From NCBI RefSeq assembly GCF_003208215.1, contig NZ_QKLW01000004.1, positions 1 to 64,000 of the forward strand: a DNA stretch of 64,000 nucleotides, in the 5' to 3' direction. Both the position numbers and the translations under genes were made by a program. The notes under the pieces are model-generated. The model was given only the letters and a program-made list of their open reading frames with translations, did not search any database and was not told the DNA's origin. Numbering within the stretch: position 1 is the first letter of the stretch; every line of letters starts with the position of its first letter. This stretch comes from Marinomonas alcarazii. GTDB taxonomy: Bacteria; Pseudomonadota; Gammaproteobacteria; Pseudomonadales; Marinomonadaceae. This document shows positions 8,788 to 18,800 of the stretch, piece by piece.

Positions 8788-8864
8788 GGGCCTGTAGCTC
8801 AGTTGGTTAGAGCATCCGACTCATAATCGGCAGGTCCCCAGTTCAAGTCTGGGCAGGCCCACCA
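8788..8864 (+). tRNA. tRNA with CAT anticodon, probably tRNA-Ile2 (lysidine type)
   Basis: 77 nt including encoded CCA. The acceptor stem GGGCCTG pairs with CAGGCCC; the D loop, a T arm with GTTCAAGT, and the anticodon loop CTCATAA are all present. CAT reads Met or, after TilS modification, the Ile codon AUA. The acceptor pairs C4-G69 and C5-G68 match determinants known for TilS recognition in E. coli tRNA-Ile2, unlike elongator tRNA-Met, so Ile2 is preferred. The 3' part from 8819 is the attachment site of the downstream element, and the tRNA is kept intact. Confidence 0.9.
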
Positions 8865-8878
8865 TATAAAATAAGCCT
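8819..8878 (+). repeat. attL: 60-bp direct repeat, 3' part of tRNA plus terminator arm
   Basis: Identical over 60 bp to 23355-23414. It runs from the anticodon loop through the CCA end into TATAAAATAAGCCT, the first arm of the tRNA terminator. The sequences diverge on both sides (G versus A before, CT versus TA after), which defines the repeat as the product of tyrosine-recombinase integration. Confidence 0.93.
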
Positions 8879-8917
8879 CTAGAGAGTTAGTGAATGCTAA
8901 TCTCTAGAGGCTTTTTT
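8873..8917 (+). terminator. Element-supplied terminator of the tRNA
   Basis: The 13-bp stem AAGCCTCTAGAGA/TCTCTAGAGGCTT (8873-8885 with 8901-8913) has an inner TTAG/CTAA extension and a T tail. Its first six bases are in attL and the rest is element DNA, so the integrated element provides a new terminator for the tRNA. Confidence 0.85.
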
Positions 8918-8927
8918 ATTTGTTGTG

Positions 8928-10289
8928 CTACACGGGTGCTACAGTGTAGTACAGTGCCTTCTCAATTGTATGGCCTTCCTTCAACATCTTTGGTACAACT
9001 TTTTTAATATTTGAAAGAGATATAGGTTCATTTTTGTCGTGTCCTTCGTTTATCTCTGAATTAAGTATCTCGACATAAGACATATTGAGCCCTATCTTTT
9101 TGTAAAACCAACGTTCATTGCGTACCAATAAGCGGTCTGTTGTGACTAGACGTTCTCTTCGAGATAGCATTGCTTCTAGTACAATTGCGTTGATGAGCCA
9201 GAAAGGGTGTTGTGAGGCTTCGTAGTGATTGTTTAAAAGGCCTTCAGAGTATAATGTTTTACTTAGATCTTTTAGTGAGGATGCGTTTGAGATGGCTTCG
9301 TTTAACCCGTTGGGTAAGTCTGGCAGCGAAGCCGCAAACTCTTGAAATTTTGAGATGTTAACATTACTCCAATGCTCTTGTTTTAGATCATATACCATTG
9401 AATGTATAAATGAGTTCGTTGGTAGTGCAGGAGTTTCTGTATCAGGAACCTCTTCAATCATAAAGTTGCTATGAAGTCGGAAATCATTATGTTGTACCAA
9501 GTTTCTCTTAAGCTTGTAGTTATCTAGCATTTTTTTTTCATCAGGCTCCAATGCTTCAAATACTATTTTCCCTAATCTATTTGATTTGTTTGAATCTACA
9601 ATCGATGTTTGATGCTTAGGACAAAGCCCACTATTATTCGCTACTCTATAGCAAAACTTGCAGAGTAAGAAATCTGTAGATTTTAGAAGATGAGAGCTAA
9701 GCTTGTTTTTTTCTACTTCTTGAGAAAAATTATTTAAATATGAATGAGTATTTCGTTTAGAAATTATTTCATGGGAATCTTTTAAGAGTAAGTAACAAAG
9801 CTTTGATTCTGCTAATAGAAATTCGAGTTGCGGTGTACTACTTAACAGTAAATAGTTGTCTTTGATCTCTTGTCGATAGGTTTTAATTTGATTCAATATT
9901 GAAAATATTTTACTACTTTTTGTTTTCCCCCATTCTTTCGATGACCAACTTTCGTGATTTGATATTTCTATTAAGGCTTGTTGTAAGCTACGAAAATCTA
10001 TTTTTATATTTTCATTTATAATAAATGGGAATAACCCATAACTTTTTAATTTATCAGAATGATTTGAAAGTATTTTCAATAAATTATTTTCTAAAATACG
10101 AAGATATGATCTTGTGCTGTTTCGTTGTTCAAAAGATATATAGAATTTTTCAACTGAAAAATAGTCGGAAATTTCTTTTAAACATGTAGAGCAATATTCA
10201 CCTATTTCATCTTCAAACTCTTTAAATTGTCTATAAAAAATCAATGATAACTCTGACTTGATTTCATTTGTTTTATGCTCGTTTGACAT
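8928..10289 (-). CDS. Hypothetical protein with a Cys/His cluster, adjacent to attL
   Basis: 453 aa, not recognised. It has a highly charged, AT-rich, largely helical N-terminal half and one probable zinc knuckle near residues 210-228: CKFC followed by CPKH. A separate CSTC pair lies near residue 35. No P-loop, nuclease triad or membrane segment is evident. It is transcribed towards attL, opposite to the mobilisation genes, with an AGAGGA Shine-Dalgarno before its ATG, and it begins about 95 bp from the divergent excisionase-like gene, so the two may share a control region. It could be accessory cargo or an element-maintenance factor. Confidence 0.75.
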   Translation of the reverse strand: MSNEHKTNEIKSELSLIFYRQFKEFEDEIGEYCSTCLKEISDYFSVEKFYISFEQRNSTRSYLRILENNLLKILSNHSDKLKSYGLFPFIINENIKIDFRSLQQALIEISNHESWSSKEWGKTKSSKIFSILNQIKTYRQEIKDNYLLLSSTPQLEFLLAESKLCYLLLKDSHEIISKRNTHSYLNNFSQEVEKNKLSSHLLKSTDFLLCKFCYRVANNSGLCPKHQTSIVDSNKSNRLGKIVFEALEPDEKKMLDNYKLKRNLVQHNDFRLHSNFMIEEVPDTETPALPTNSFIHSMVYDLKQEHWSNVNISKFQEFAASLPDLPNGLNEAISNASSLKDLSKTLYSEGLLNNHYEASQHPFWLINAIVLEAMLSRRERLVTTDRLLVRNERWFYKKIGLNMSYVEILNSEINEGHDKNEPISLSNIKKVVPKMLKEGHTIEKALYYTVAPV

Positions 10290-10383
10290 AAAAAATCCTC
10301 TTGGCTACTTTTTTGTAAACTTTCCCACGTGACCCCAAAAAATATCATCATTAGTCTATAGCTGTCTAACAACGAGGACTTAG

Positions 10384-10629
10384 ATGATGAAAGAAAAAGA
10401 TAGATCTAATTTGATTTCCACTAATGGAAAACAAGGTTTGTTGAGTCGTAATGAAGCAGCCCAATTTTTGGGTGTACGTCACCAAACTTTGAGTACTTGG
10501 GCTTGCAATGGGCGCTACGGATTGCGTTATGTGAAGATTGGACGTAGAGCAATGTATCGTGTTTCTGATCTAGAGGATTTTTTAGACCGTCGTACGATTA
10601 CTCATTGTGGGGAGTTGAGAGATGAGTAA
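10384..10629 (+). CDS. Excisionase-like MerR-type helix-turn-helix protein
   Basis: 81 aa. A single winged HTH of the excisionase/HTH_17 type spans about residues 18-70, with LLSRNEAAQFLGVRHQTLS as the HTH and a basic wing (KIGRRAMYRVSDLEDFLDRR). Such proteins steer integrase towards excision or activate element promoters (Xis/AlpA-like). ATG 10384 lies downstream of ACGAGGACT; a second ATG follows directly. It is the first gene of the rightward mobilisation cluster and is divergent from the 453-aa protein. Confidence 0.82.
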   Translation: MMKEKDRSNLISTNGKQGLLSRNEAAQFLGVRHQTLSTWACNGRYGLRYVKIGRRAMYRVSDLEDFLDRRTITHCGELRDE

Positions 10630-10723
10630 ATTAACAGCTTTTCTATCAGACCCCAACGCACCTGACGATGCATTCAGTGTCTTATGGAAATCGGAGCTAT
10701 CGCTTGAGTCTCTCACAGAGTAG
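10622..10723 (+). CDS. Small ORF (33 aa) overlapping end of excisionase-like gene
   Basis: ATG 10622 overlaps the last codons of the preceding gene by 8 bases and runs 33 codons to TAG 10721-10723. GGGGAGTTGAGAG just upstream may act as a Shine-Dalgarno. The peptide is acidic with a Trp and a Leu/Ser-rich tail (SELSLESLTE). No family is recognised. The overlap and clean end suggest coupled translation, but a chance ORF is possible. Confidence 0.35.
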   Translation: MSKLTAFLSDPNAPDDAFSVLWKSELSLESLTE

Positions 10724-10738
10724 CTGATTTCAGTTAGA

Positions 10739-10809
10739 GAATTGATTTCTCAATTCCATTATTAAAAGTTTAACTAATTCAATTGTTTAAGGCGGATTTC
10801 ATTGAAATC
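10739..10809. promoter_or_regulatory. Inverted-repeat cluster upstream of the relaxosome gene: candidate oriT/operator
   Basis: Two perfect inverted repeats lie in the 103-bp gap before the ribbon-helix-helix gene: GAATTGA-4-TCAATTC (10739-10756) and GATTTCA-1-TGAAATC (10795-10809). Relaxases usually nick beside such repeats, near the gene for the accessory DNA-binding protein, and those proteins also repress their own promoters. The AT-rich spacer between them fits an oriT. No nic site can be assigned. Confidence 0.4.
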
Positions 10810-10826
10810 ACGCTCAGGGAATTTTT

Positions 10827-11102
10827 ATGTCTAAAAAAAGTGTAAGTCGAGCAATCACAGTACGTTTTTCAGCGTCAGATTATAACCGTATCGTAAACGA
10901 TGCTGAACAAAAAAATGAGTCAGTCGCGGAGCATATTCGAACCATCATTTCAGCAAATGATGAACAGCTATCTCTAGATCAACGATTTGTAAATTTAGAA
11001 CGTCGTATTACTAATCGAATGTTTTCAATTGTATGTGCTGTTGCAAATATTAGTGATCATGAGCGTGAGATTGCTAGACAGCGCTTAAATGGAGGTAACT
11101 AG
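10827..11102 (+). CDS. Ribbon-helix-helix relaxosome accessory protein (MobC/TraJ-like)
   Basis: 91 aa. The N-terminal part (SRAITVRFSASDYNRI, then a helix with EHIRTII at about 35-43) has the strand-helix-helix pattern of RHH DNA-binding proteins of relaxosomes. The C-terminal half (about 50-88) is helical and may dimerise or contact the relaxase. It ends in GGAGGT, which supplies the Shine-Dalgarno for the next gene. Its position before coupling-protein and relaxase genes supports a role in oriT recognition and autoregulation. The family is inferred from pattern and context. Confidence 0.75.
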   Translation: MSKKSVSRAITVRFSASDYNRIVNDAEQKNESVAEHIRTIISANDEQLSLDQRFVNLERRITNRMFSIVCAVANISDHEREIARQRLNGGN

Positions 11103-11104
11103 TG

Positions 11105-12826
11105 ATGAGAACTACACCAAACGAAAAAACACAGGATTGGAATTCAATTTTCTTGTCATTTGGGATTTTTTTTGTATTTTTTTATTGCTTTATTATATGG
11201 CTAACATGGAATTGGCTTACTGGATGGGGTGATATTTCTGAATATTATGAATATTTTTTAAGCTTCTTTAAAAAGGTAGCGTTAGGTGGTTCTGGTTATG
11301 ATTGGATTCAGTACTGGAATTGGTTAGAAAGAGAAAGTTTAGTATTGCATTTCTATATTCATTTGATAGCTCCATTATTATTTTCATTTCTGGTTTCTTA
11401 TAAATTAACAAAGAAACTAGTTTGGGAAGAAGGTGGTCGTGATCTTAGTAGGCATGTTGAGGGTTCTAAGTTATATATAGGGAAACGAGCTATATCTGTT
11501 ATTAAGAAAAAAACAAAAAAATCTCTGAAAAAGGCAGGATGGAAAAGTAGAGGGATTACTATTTATCCAAATTCTTCCCTAACAAAAAAAGAGGAACAGT
11601 CAAATGTTTTAATTTTAGGTACTGCGGGTGGAGGTAAAACTACAGTTATTTTGCCAATGATGGATCAGGTCATAAATAGAAATGATAAAGCTTTTATTTA
11701 TGATGAGAAAAAGGAGTTTACAACTTTTTTCTTGAACAACAAATCGATCTTGATCGCGCCTTGGGATGATAGGTCATTTAGGTGGGCTATCGAAAACGAT
11801 ATTCAGAATGAACATGACGCTGAAATGATAGCAGCTAATTTAATTCCAGATGGCAATTCACATGATCCGATGTGGATAAAAGGAGCGCGGCTTATTTTTA
11901 CCGGAATGCTGGTTAGTCTCTTGGAGGAAGGTGAGCCTTGGGGCTGGGGTAGTATCAATCAACGTATTCAGCTACCCCAATCTGATATGTTATCTCTATT
12001 ACAGCGTTACTATCCAATTGCAGCATCATTTGTAATCGATGGTTCTAAAACTACACAGGGGTTCTATGTGAATTTGATAGCGGAGCTTAGCTGGATTGAG
12101 ACTTTAGCGGTTGCATGGCGGGATTCAGATAGGCCAAGGTTTTCTATTCGAGAGTGGGTGAATAGCAATCATAAAAAAGGACGAAATACGCTTATTGTGC
12201 AGTCTGATCCTCGATATAAATCGATTGGAGCACCATTATGTAACGCGTTATTGTCGCTGATGACAAAGCATTTTCTATCCCAATCAATGAAAAATGTTCG
12301 GGACACTTGGTTGTTCATTGATGAAATGGCAAACCTTCCGCCAAATCCGAGTATCAAAATGTGGCTGGAGCTAGCGCGAGCGCGTGGAGGGCGTGCCGTT
12401 TTTGGAACTCAATCAATTTCACAGATTAAGAAAAATTATCAAAATGATGCTGATACGATTTTAAATCTATTCTCTGTTGTGGTTGCTATGCGTGTAGGTA
12501 GTGCTGGAGGAGAATCTGAATATGTTTCCAATATGTTCGGAGATCGCATTGTTGAGCGACCGTCACAGGTTGGTAACGAAAAAACATGGCAGCGGTCTAT
12601 TGAGGCAATTGTTAGTGAACATGATTTAACTCACATTGAAATGCCATCAAAAAAAGGCGTAATTGGCTATCTCATGGTGCCTAGCTGGGAAGGTGTATTC
12701 CGTTTGCAATGGCCTCTTTTCAAGAAAAAGCCTATTGCGGAGGAGCATGTTCCTGCGAAATGGTTAACTGAACGTCCCAAAAAAGAGAGTAGGCCTGAAA
12801 ATAAACTGTTCGGAGGTCGTCCATAA
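11105..12826 (+). CDS. traD: Type IV coupling protein, TraD/VirD4-like
   Basis: 573 aa from ATG 11105 (the TAG of the previous gene ends at 11102; GGAGGT lies 8 bases upstream). Two N-terminal TM segments (about residues 15-36 and 78-95) anchor it in the inner membrane. The cytoplasmic ATPase has Walker A GTAGGGKTT (172-180) and Walker B LFIDEMAN with D406/E407, then a conserved arginine-rich ARARGGRAVFGTQS region. TraD-family proteins bring the relaxase-DNA complex to the type IV secretion channel. The stop overlaps the ATG of the relaxase gene (TAATG), so the two are translationally coupled. No secretion genes follow, so the channel must come from elsewhere. Confidence 0.92.
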   Translation: MRTTPNEKTQDWNSIFLSFGIFFVFFYCFIIWLTWNWLTGWGDISEYYEYFLSFFKKVALGGSGYDWIQYWNWLERESLVLHFYIHLIAPLLFSFLVSYKLTKKLVWEEGGRDLSRHVEGSKLYIGKRAISVIKKKTKKSLKKAGWKSRGITIYPNSSLTKKEEQSNVLILGTAGGGKTTVILPMMDQVINRNDKAFIYDEKKEFTTFFLNNKSILIAPWDDRSFRWAIENDIQNEHDAEMIAANLIPDGNSHDPMWIKGARLIFTGMLVSLLEEGEPWGWGSINQRIQLPQSDMLSLLQRYYPIAASFVIDGSKTTQGFYVNLIAELSWIETLAVAWRDSDRPRFSIREWVNSNHKKGRNTLIVQSDPRYKSIGAPLCNALLSLMTKHFLSQSMKNVRDTWLFIDEMANLPPNPSIKMWLELARARGGRAVFGTQSISQIKKNYQNDADTILNLFSVVVAMRVGSAGGESEYVSNMFGDRIVERPSQVGNEKTWQRSIEAIVSEHDLTHIEMPSKKGVIGYLMVPSWEGVFRLQWPLFKKKPIAEEHVPAKWLTERPKKESRPENKLFGGRP

Positions 12827-15336
12827 TGATGACGATATCGCCGATTAGAACGATTTCCTATTATACCAACCTCGCAGCCGAGGATTACTACCTCGGCTCA
12901 GGAGAGCCGCCTGGTGAATGGTATGGGTTAGGTTGTCGTCACCTCAAACTATACGGTGAAACAGTAGAAAAAGAGTCATTAGAGGCTTTGATCAATGGAG
13001 GTGCGCCTTCGGGCGCTCCTCTTGTTCAGAATGCATATTCAGATAAACGTCGATTAGGTTGGGATTGCACGTTTAGTGCGCCTAAATCGGTCTCTGTTGT
13101 GTGGGCTAGAGCAGAAGAGGGTCTTTGAGCAAAAATTCAGGAAGCACAGACTACCGCAGCTAAACGCGGCATTGATGCATTGGAACGGTATGCATCTTTT
13201 ACTAGACGAGGTAAAGGGGGTGAAACGTTAGAGCGTACCGCTGGTCTAGTCGCGGCGACTTTTAATCATTGCACTTCTAGGGAGCAAGACCCACAGCTTC
13301 ATATACACGCTGTTATATGTAATGTCGCCCCTCGTGCTGACGATAGCTGGGGAAGCTTGGAATCTCGAAAAATTTACCAGTGGCAAAAGGCAGCGGGTGC
13401 TATTTATAGAGCTGAATTGGCCGCTCAGATGAAAGAGCTAGGTTTTCAGGTGGAACGAGAGGAAGACTCCTTTCATGTGTCTGGTGTCGATAAAGAGGTT
13501 TGTGAGCATTTCTCAAAAAGATCAAAAATGATTCGTGAAGAGCTGAAAAAACAGGGAGTCGGGAGCAGTGCGAGTAAGGCGGGGGATCTAATAAAACTTG
13601 ATACTAGAAAAGACAAAGGCCTAGTCGACCACCATGTTCTTCTAGAAAGCTGGCAAGGTGAAATGGATCAACAGGGCTTTTCTAAAGAGCACTTAAACCA
13701 GATACATTCACATGAACAAGTTTGTTTAAATGAATTGAATGAAGATAGCTCTCTCCTTTCGATTACTGACAAAAAAGCAATCTTCAAACCTCAAGATTTG
13801 TTCTACCAAATTGCAATCGACTCGGTGGGTTCAGGTATTAATGCGACTAGTGTAGAAAGCATTTCTAAGCGTTTATTAAAAGACGCTGAGGTGGTCGAGC
13901 TTCCTACAGAATACGCATTTGATCCTAAATACACGACTGAATCGGTTCTGGCCTGTGAACGTATGATGGTTCAGTCGGCTAAAACACTCGCTAGTAGAAC
14001 AACTAAGCAAATACCTAATACTCAAATTGCAAGTGCGATTGCCTCCGCTGAAAATCAGCTTGGTTTTGCATTTGACGACGAACAGCTAGAAGCAACTTAC
14101 TCCATGCTATCAGGCGGCGATTTTTCAATTATCCAAGGCAGCGCGGGCGCGGGTAAAACAACGGCTATGTTGGCGGCAAATCATGCTTTTCAAAATAGAG
14201 GTTATCGCGTTCAGGGTGCGAGTATTGCTAAGCGCGCAGCCGATAACTTGCAGCAAGAAACGGGCATAGAGTCCGTCACTATTGCATCCTTGACCAGTAA
14301 GATAGTTGAAGGTGCGAATCCGCTATCCAATTTAGATGTATTGGTTGTCGACGAAGCAGGGCAATTACCCAGTACAGATCTGCAAAAGCTTACTCACTGT
14401 GCGGAGCAAGCTAATTGTAAAATTGTTTTGACTGGAGAAGATAAACAATTAGATGCCATCAACCGTGGCGGTGCTCTTAAGTATCTATCCAAACCAGAAA
14501 TAATCGGAACTACTCGAATAGAAACCATCAAAAGGCAGCGGACTGAATGGGCGCGTCAGGTCGTCGCGGACTTACGAGATGGTCACATGGAAAAAGCGTT
14601 CAACACCTTGAATGATAAAGGTTGCTTGCACTTTGGGGAGGATCAAGAGGCTGCAAGGAAGATGCTAGTCGAAGATTGGCATAACTTTCAAAAGACTCAT
14701 CCAAACAAGAAGTCACTTGTTATTGCTCAGAAATGGAGTGATGTCCAAGAACTAAGCAAGCTTATACGTGATATCCACATTTCAGAGGGACGGGTAGGGC
14801 ATGAAAATATAGAGTTGGATTGCAGCGTAGCAGGGAAAACCTTCAAAACTGAGTTTTCTAAAGGGGATAGGATCAAGTTTTGTCGAAATGACTATCGAGA
14901 TTTGAAGGTATCCAATGGTACATTAGGAACAATAAGTGGTATAAGAAAAACAGAAAGTCTTGAAACCGAGCTGACAGTGAAAGCTGATGATGGGCGTTTG
15001 TTGTCTTTCTTAGCGTCAGACTATGCCGATGAAAAAGGGGCTTACCTTTGTCATGCATATGCACTGACAGTTTATAGTTCACAAGGTGTGACAGTTGATG
15101 GAAATACGTTTGTATACGGAGATGCTGGGATGGATCGTGTTAATTCATATGTATCATTAAGCCGCCACAAAGATCTTTCAAATTTATATGTTACTCAAGA
15201 TGAAGTAGATTTTTTGACTAGAGTATACGAACAAGAAAACATTATAGAAAGTAATCTTACATCTCGTCATCTTGGCACGGTTGTTCCCCGACAAAAGTCA
15301 TCAGCTCTAGCAATTGAGGAACAGTTGAGTTGCTAA
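12826..15336 (+). pseudogene. traI: MobF relaxase-helicase TraI, interrupted by an in-frame TGA
   Basis: 836 codons in one frame, broken only by TGA at codon 101 (13126-13128). The upstream part has the TrwC/TraI N-terminus with paired tyrosines Y12/Y13 and Y21/Y22. The downstream part has the metal-binding triad H148, H159, H161 (sequence DPQLHIH), then a RecD-like SF1 helicase with Walker A GSAGAGKTT (438-446), VVDEAGQLP and the C-terminal SSQG and SLSRHK motifs. The stop separates nucleophile and triad, so neither half alone can nick oriT, although a helicase-only product could start near the TTG at 13180. One base change (CGA to TGA, for instance) explains it. Possibilities are a recent nonsense mutation, a sequencing error or stop readthrough. 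Confidence 0.85.
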
Positions 15337-15483
15337 GAGGATAGGTGAAAGAGGTTTCTGGATGTGGGGTTTTTAGGATATGTCACAAGGCTTTATATTA
15401 GGGTAGCTATATTGAAACTGCGTTTTTTAGGGGACAATTCGCTATCTCTACTTATGTATTTAATTACGTTTAAGGAGAGAAAT

Positions 15484-15816
15484 ATGGATTTTTTAACGAG
15501 CAGTATACTATCAGGGGTGCTCTATGATGGTTTTAGACGAGGCGCCTCGATATCATCTACTTTTTTGAAAGAGAAGCTTCAGGGTTGGATTCTAGATGAT
15601 GTTCTATTGGAAGGCTTAACAGCTAAAGTGAACGAGCTTAAATTGCAAGATTATGGTGAGCATGTCATTGAGCGTAAGTTAGATGAATCTGAGTCATTGC
15701 AAAAAATTTTAGAGCAGATCAAACCAGATCAAAATACAACAATTGGATCAGTGACTCAAAATCATAGCGGTTCAGGTGACAACATTGTCGGGAACAAAAC
15801 TGTTTATCATAAGTAG
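15484..15816 (+). CDS. Small partner protein of a two-gene module, with C-terminal GSGDN motif
   Basis: 110 aa from ATG 15484, chosen because AAGGAGAG lies 5-12 bases upstream; an open frame from 15364 lacks such a site. The N-terminus is hydrophobic and Gly-rich (residues 1-40, including SGVLYDGFRRGA), the middle is helical and charged (40-80), and the tail repeats a short motif, HSGSGDNIVGNK (94-105), that recurs in the next protein at 23-34. No enzyme motif is seen. The partner starts only 12 bp downstream. The pair recalls two-component anti-phage systems with a small companion plus a TPR/PIN effector (GAPS6-like, from memory and untested). Confidence 0.7.
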   Translation: MDFLTSSILSGVLYDGFRRGASISSTFLKEKLQGWILDDVLLEGLTAKVNELKLQDYGEHVIERKLDESESLQKILEQIKPDQNTTIGSVTQNHSGSGDNIVGNKTVYHK

Positions 15817-15828
15817 GTAGATTATTTG

Positions 15829-18800
15829 ATGGTGGAGCAGGATGATACCTTTATTGGTGACAATGTTGTGGGTGGGAACAATGCGACTCAGAGCCATACA
15901 GGATCTGGTGACAATGTTTTGGGTAACAAATACGAGAACATAGTTCGCAGCATTAAATCTGGCGACCTTATGTTGGTTACCACAAGTATTATGAAAGATA
16001 TTTGTTATAGAGATCTAGATAAAGCTCATGAAACGTTGAATGTTTTAAGTGAGATTGGGGGACTAGAAGTTGATGTTCAATTGTTGCTCAAAGCCTTAAA
16101 ACTCAAAGCCGAACTTGTAAATACATCTGATTTACCATCAAAGAGTGATCTCTTAACATTGGTGAAGAGTGATGGTCTTCCTAACGATATTTGTGATGTA
16201 GTTACTTCTATCTTAATTGATCTGGAGTCAAGGTCCTCAGCGGATTTAGCTAGAAAAAGATATGCCGATTTATCTTTTGAAGGCGTATATTGCAAAGAAG
16301 TTTTCTATGAATTCTTAGCATCTGAGGAAGAGCTAAAAGATGCCTACCAAAACGCTAAAGTCTACAATCTGTCCGAGCAAGAGTTGACAGGGTTGATTCG
16401 TGGTGTATTAAGGGTTAACAATTTTGAGTTTGCCTTTGAGATCGCTAAGTGTCTACATGAACATTTTTTTTCAAGTAACTCTACAGCCCTTTTGTTATAT
16501 GTAGAAACTTGCACATTGTGTAGTTCCAATCAGAAATTGCACTATTTTTCTTTCAATAAGAAAAAGAAAAGTGATGTGGATAGACTAATTAAACAGCTTA
16601 TAAATGATATCTCTGATAAAAAAGATTCTAGGCATATTGCTGCCCTAGCGAATTTGCTTAACCTTACGAACTTCTCTGATAAACGATTATTTGATCTTGG
16701 AAAATTACATCTTGATTCAATCAATAAAATCGTCCCAGAGTGCTCGGAAAGGATTGAACTACTTGCTGGAGAGACCGTTAGTTCAAAGGAGAAAATTGAT
16801 TTAGCTAATAGTTTTCTGAATTTAGAGCAATTCGAATACCTTGATATTGCTCTAAATAATAATGAATTTAAGGTTAGTACTCTGCGAATTTGGCTTGAGC
16901 GCGGAGGAGAAGTTCTTACAGATGATGATTCTATTAGCTCTTTTGGTAATTTATATCTAAATGCTTGGGTGTGCTCATCTGATAATAATGAGCTACAAAA
17001 CCTAGATAGAAAAGCGAAAGACTTTTTAGATTTATATGAGGATAAACTTCTTAAATTTAATCCTTATATAATTGTTAGACTATGTATGAAGTTTATCGAG
17101 CTGAAGCTTCCTTTGCAGGCTGTCAAATTCTTGGAACCTTTTTTATCAGATGAGGCTTGGGTATCACCACTTTTTCATTGCTATCTTGATGCATTATTTG
17201 CTAGTGAGAAGTTTGACTTACTCTTGTCCAAAGTAAGTCATTTAAGTCTTGCGGATAAAACGCCAGATATTTACTTAAGAGAAGCCCGAGTATATGAACG
17301 CCTAAGTGACTATCCCTCTTCCATTGCATCTACAAGGGCTTCAATTTTAATTGAGCCGGACATACCGTATGCGTGGCAATTGTTGCTGCACGTATCCAGA
17401 GAAAATGAAGCTAGCCAAGAGCAGTTGGCTAATATTGTTCGTGAAATACCAGAGATAATGTTCTCAAGTTACCATGAATCCTCAGTACCGTTAGTTAATG
17501 AAATAGCAACTTATGCAGACGTTAATTTTGCAGATAGAGTGCTTGTTGATTGGTTTGCTCAAGACCCTGATAAATCAGCTACAGCCCTAACGCAAATTTA
17601 TTTTAATTCTTTGCGCAATAGGCCTGATGTTACTGTCAATCCTTACGAACCACTATATTGTTGTGATGGAGTTAGATACAACGATGGATTTGAGACCTTT
17701 TCCCGATTGCTTGTTCGTGAGGTCGCTGTAGATCACCCCTTATTACTAGATATAGAATCTCCTCTGGGGAACAAGCTGAGTGTTATGCAAGTGGGGGAAA
17801 CGCTAGATGATCTTAAATTGCTTGAGCGTTTACCGCCATTTGTTGCTGCTTTTAGGTATGCCGCAGATATCCGGCATAAAGGGAATGATGGGACGGATGC
17901 TTTTAAGATGTTTAATGTTCCTAGTAACGAAGAGGATTTTTTTCCTTATTTTGAAAAGGTATTGAGGCGCTTTTCCCCGGAAGAAAACAGATCAAATGAA
18001 GCTTTTAATAACCCTAACCTACCTTTGATGATGAGAGCTCATTATACGGATAGAGGAAAACCGCTTCGAGGAGCCATAGTAAACCTTCATTCAAATGACG
18101 CGACTCAACATATGAAGCTGTTCAATAAAGGTGAAGAGCATTTTAAGAGAGTTATTGTTGATGTATATACGGCTGTATATTTATCTATGATGGGCTTTAT
18201 TCCGAGTGTAATTGACCTACATTGTAAAATAGTACTATGTCGAAATACAAAGAGAGTTCTAGAGAAGTGGCTTGAAGATATTTCAAAAGACGACTTCATA
18301 CTTATGGGCGTGTCAGAGCAAGGTCTACATAAAACTACATCTGATAGCTTTCAAAAAGAGTTTCGTATCCTTATTGAAGGTATTAAAATTCTACTTGAGA
18401 TTTCGACAGTCGAGTCATTAAAACCTTTGAATACCCCTGAGTTCTTAATAAAAATTAGAGATGTTGTAGATGAGACAGTATTTTCAACCTTTCAGCTCTC
18501 GTTTGCTAATGATATTCCGTTGCTTTGTATAGATCATTTGATGGCTGAGTTGGTGTATAAATCTGGACTACGTGTTGTCAATATGGCCTCTATTATCCAG
18601 AGTTCTATTAATTCGCTATCACTGAAAGATAGAAAAAAAAGTATCGAATGTAGCTTATACCTTGGGGTGCCGTGTTCTATTTTTTACAATGACATTATAA
18701 CGCTTAGTCGCTCATCAGAGCTCGATGACACTCGCTTGGTTTCTAAATTTTTAGATAAGTATGGCGATCAAATTATTCAAACTGATTACCCTCTAGAGTT

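Noticed and set aside
15364-15483. N-terminal extension of the 110-aa protein
   Set aside because: The frame is open upstream, but the segment lacks a ribosome binding site, while AAGGAGAG precedes the ATG at 15484.
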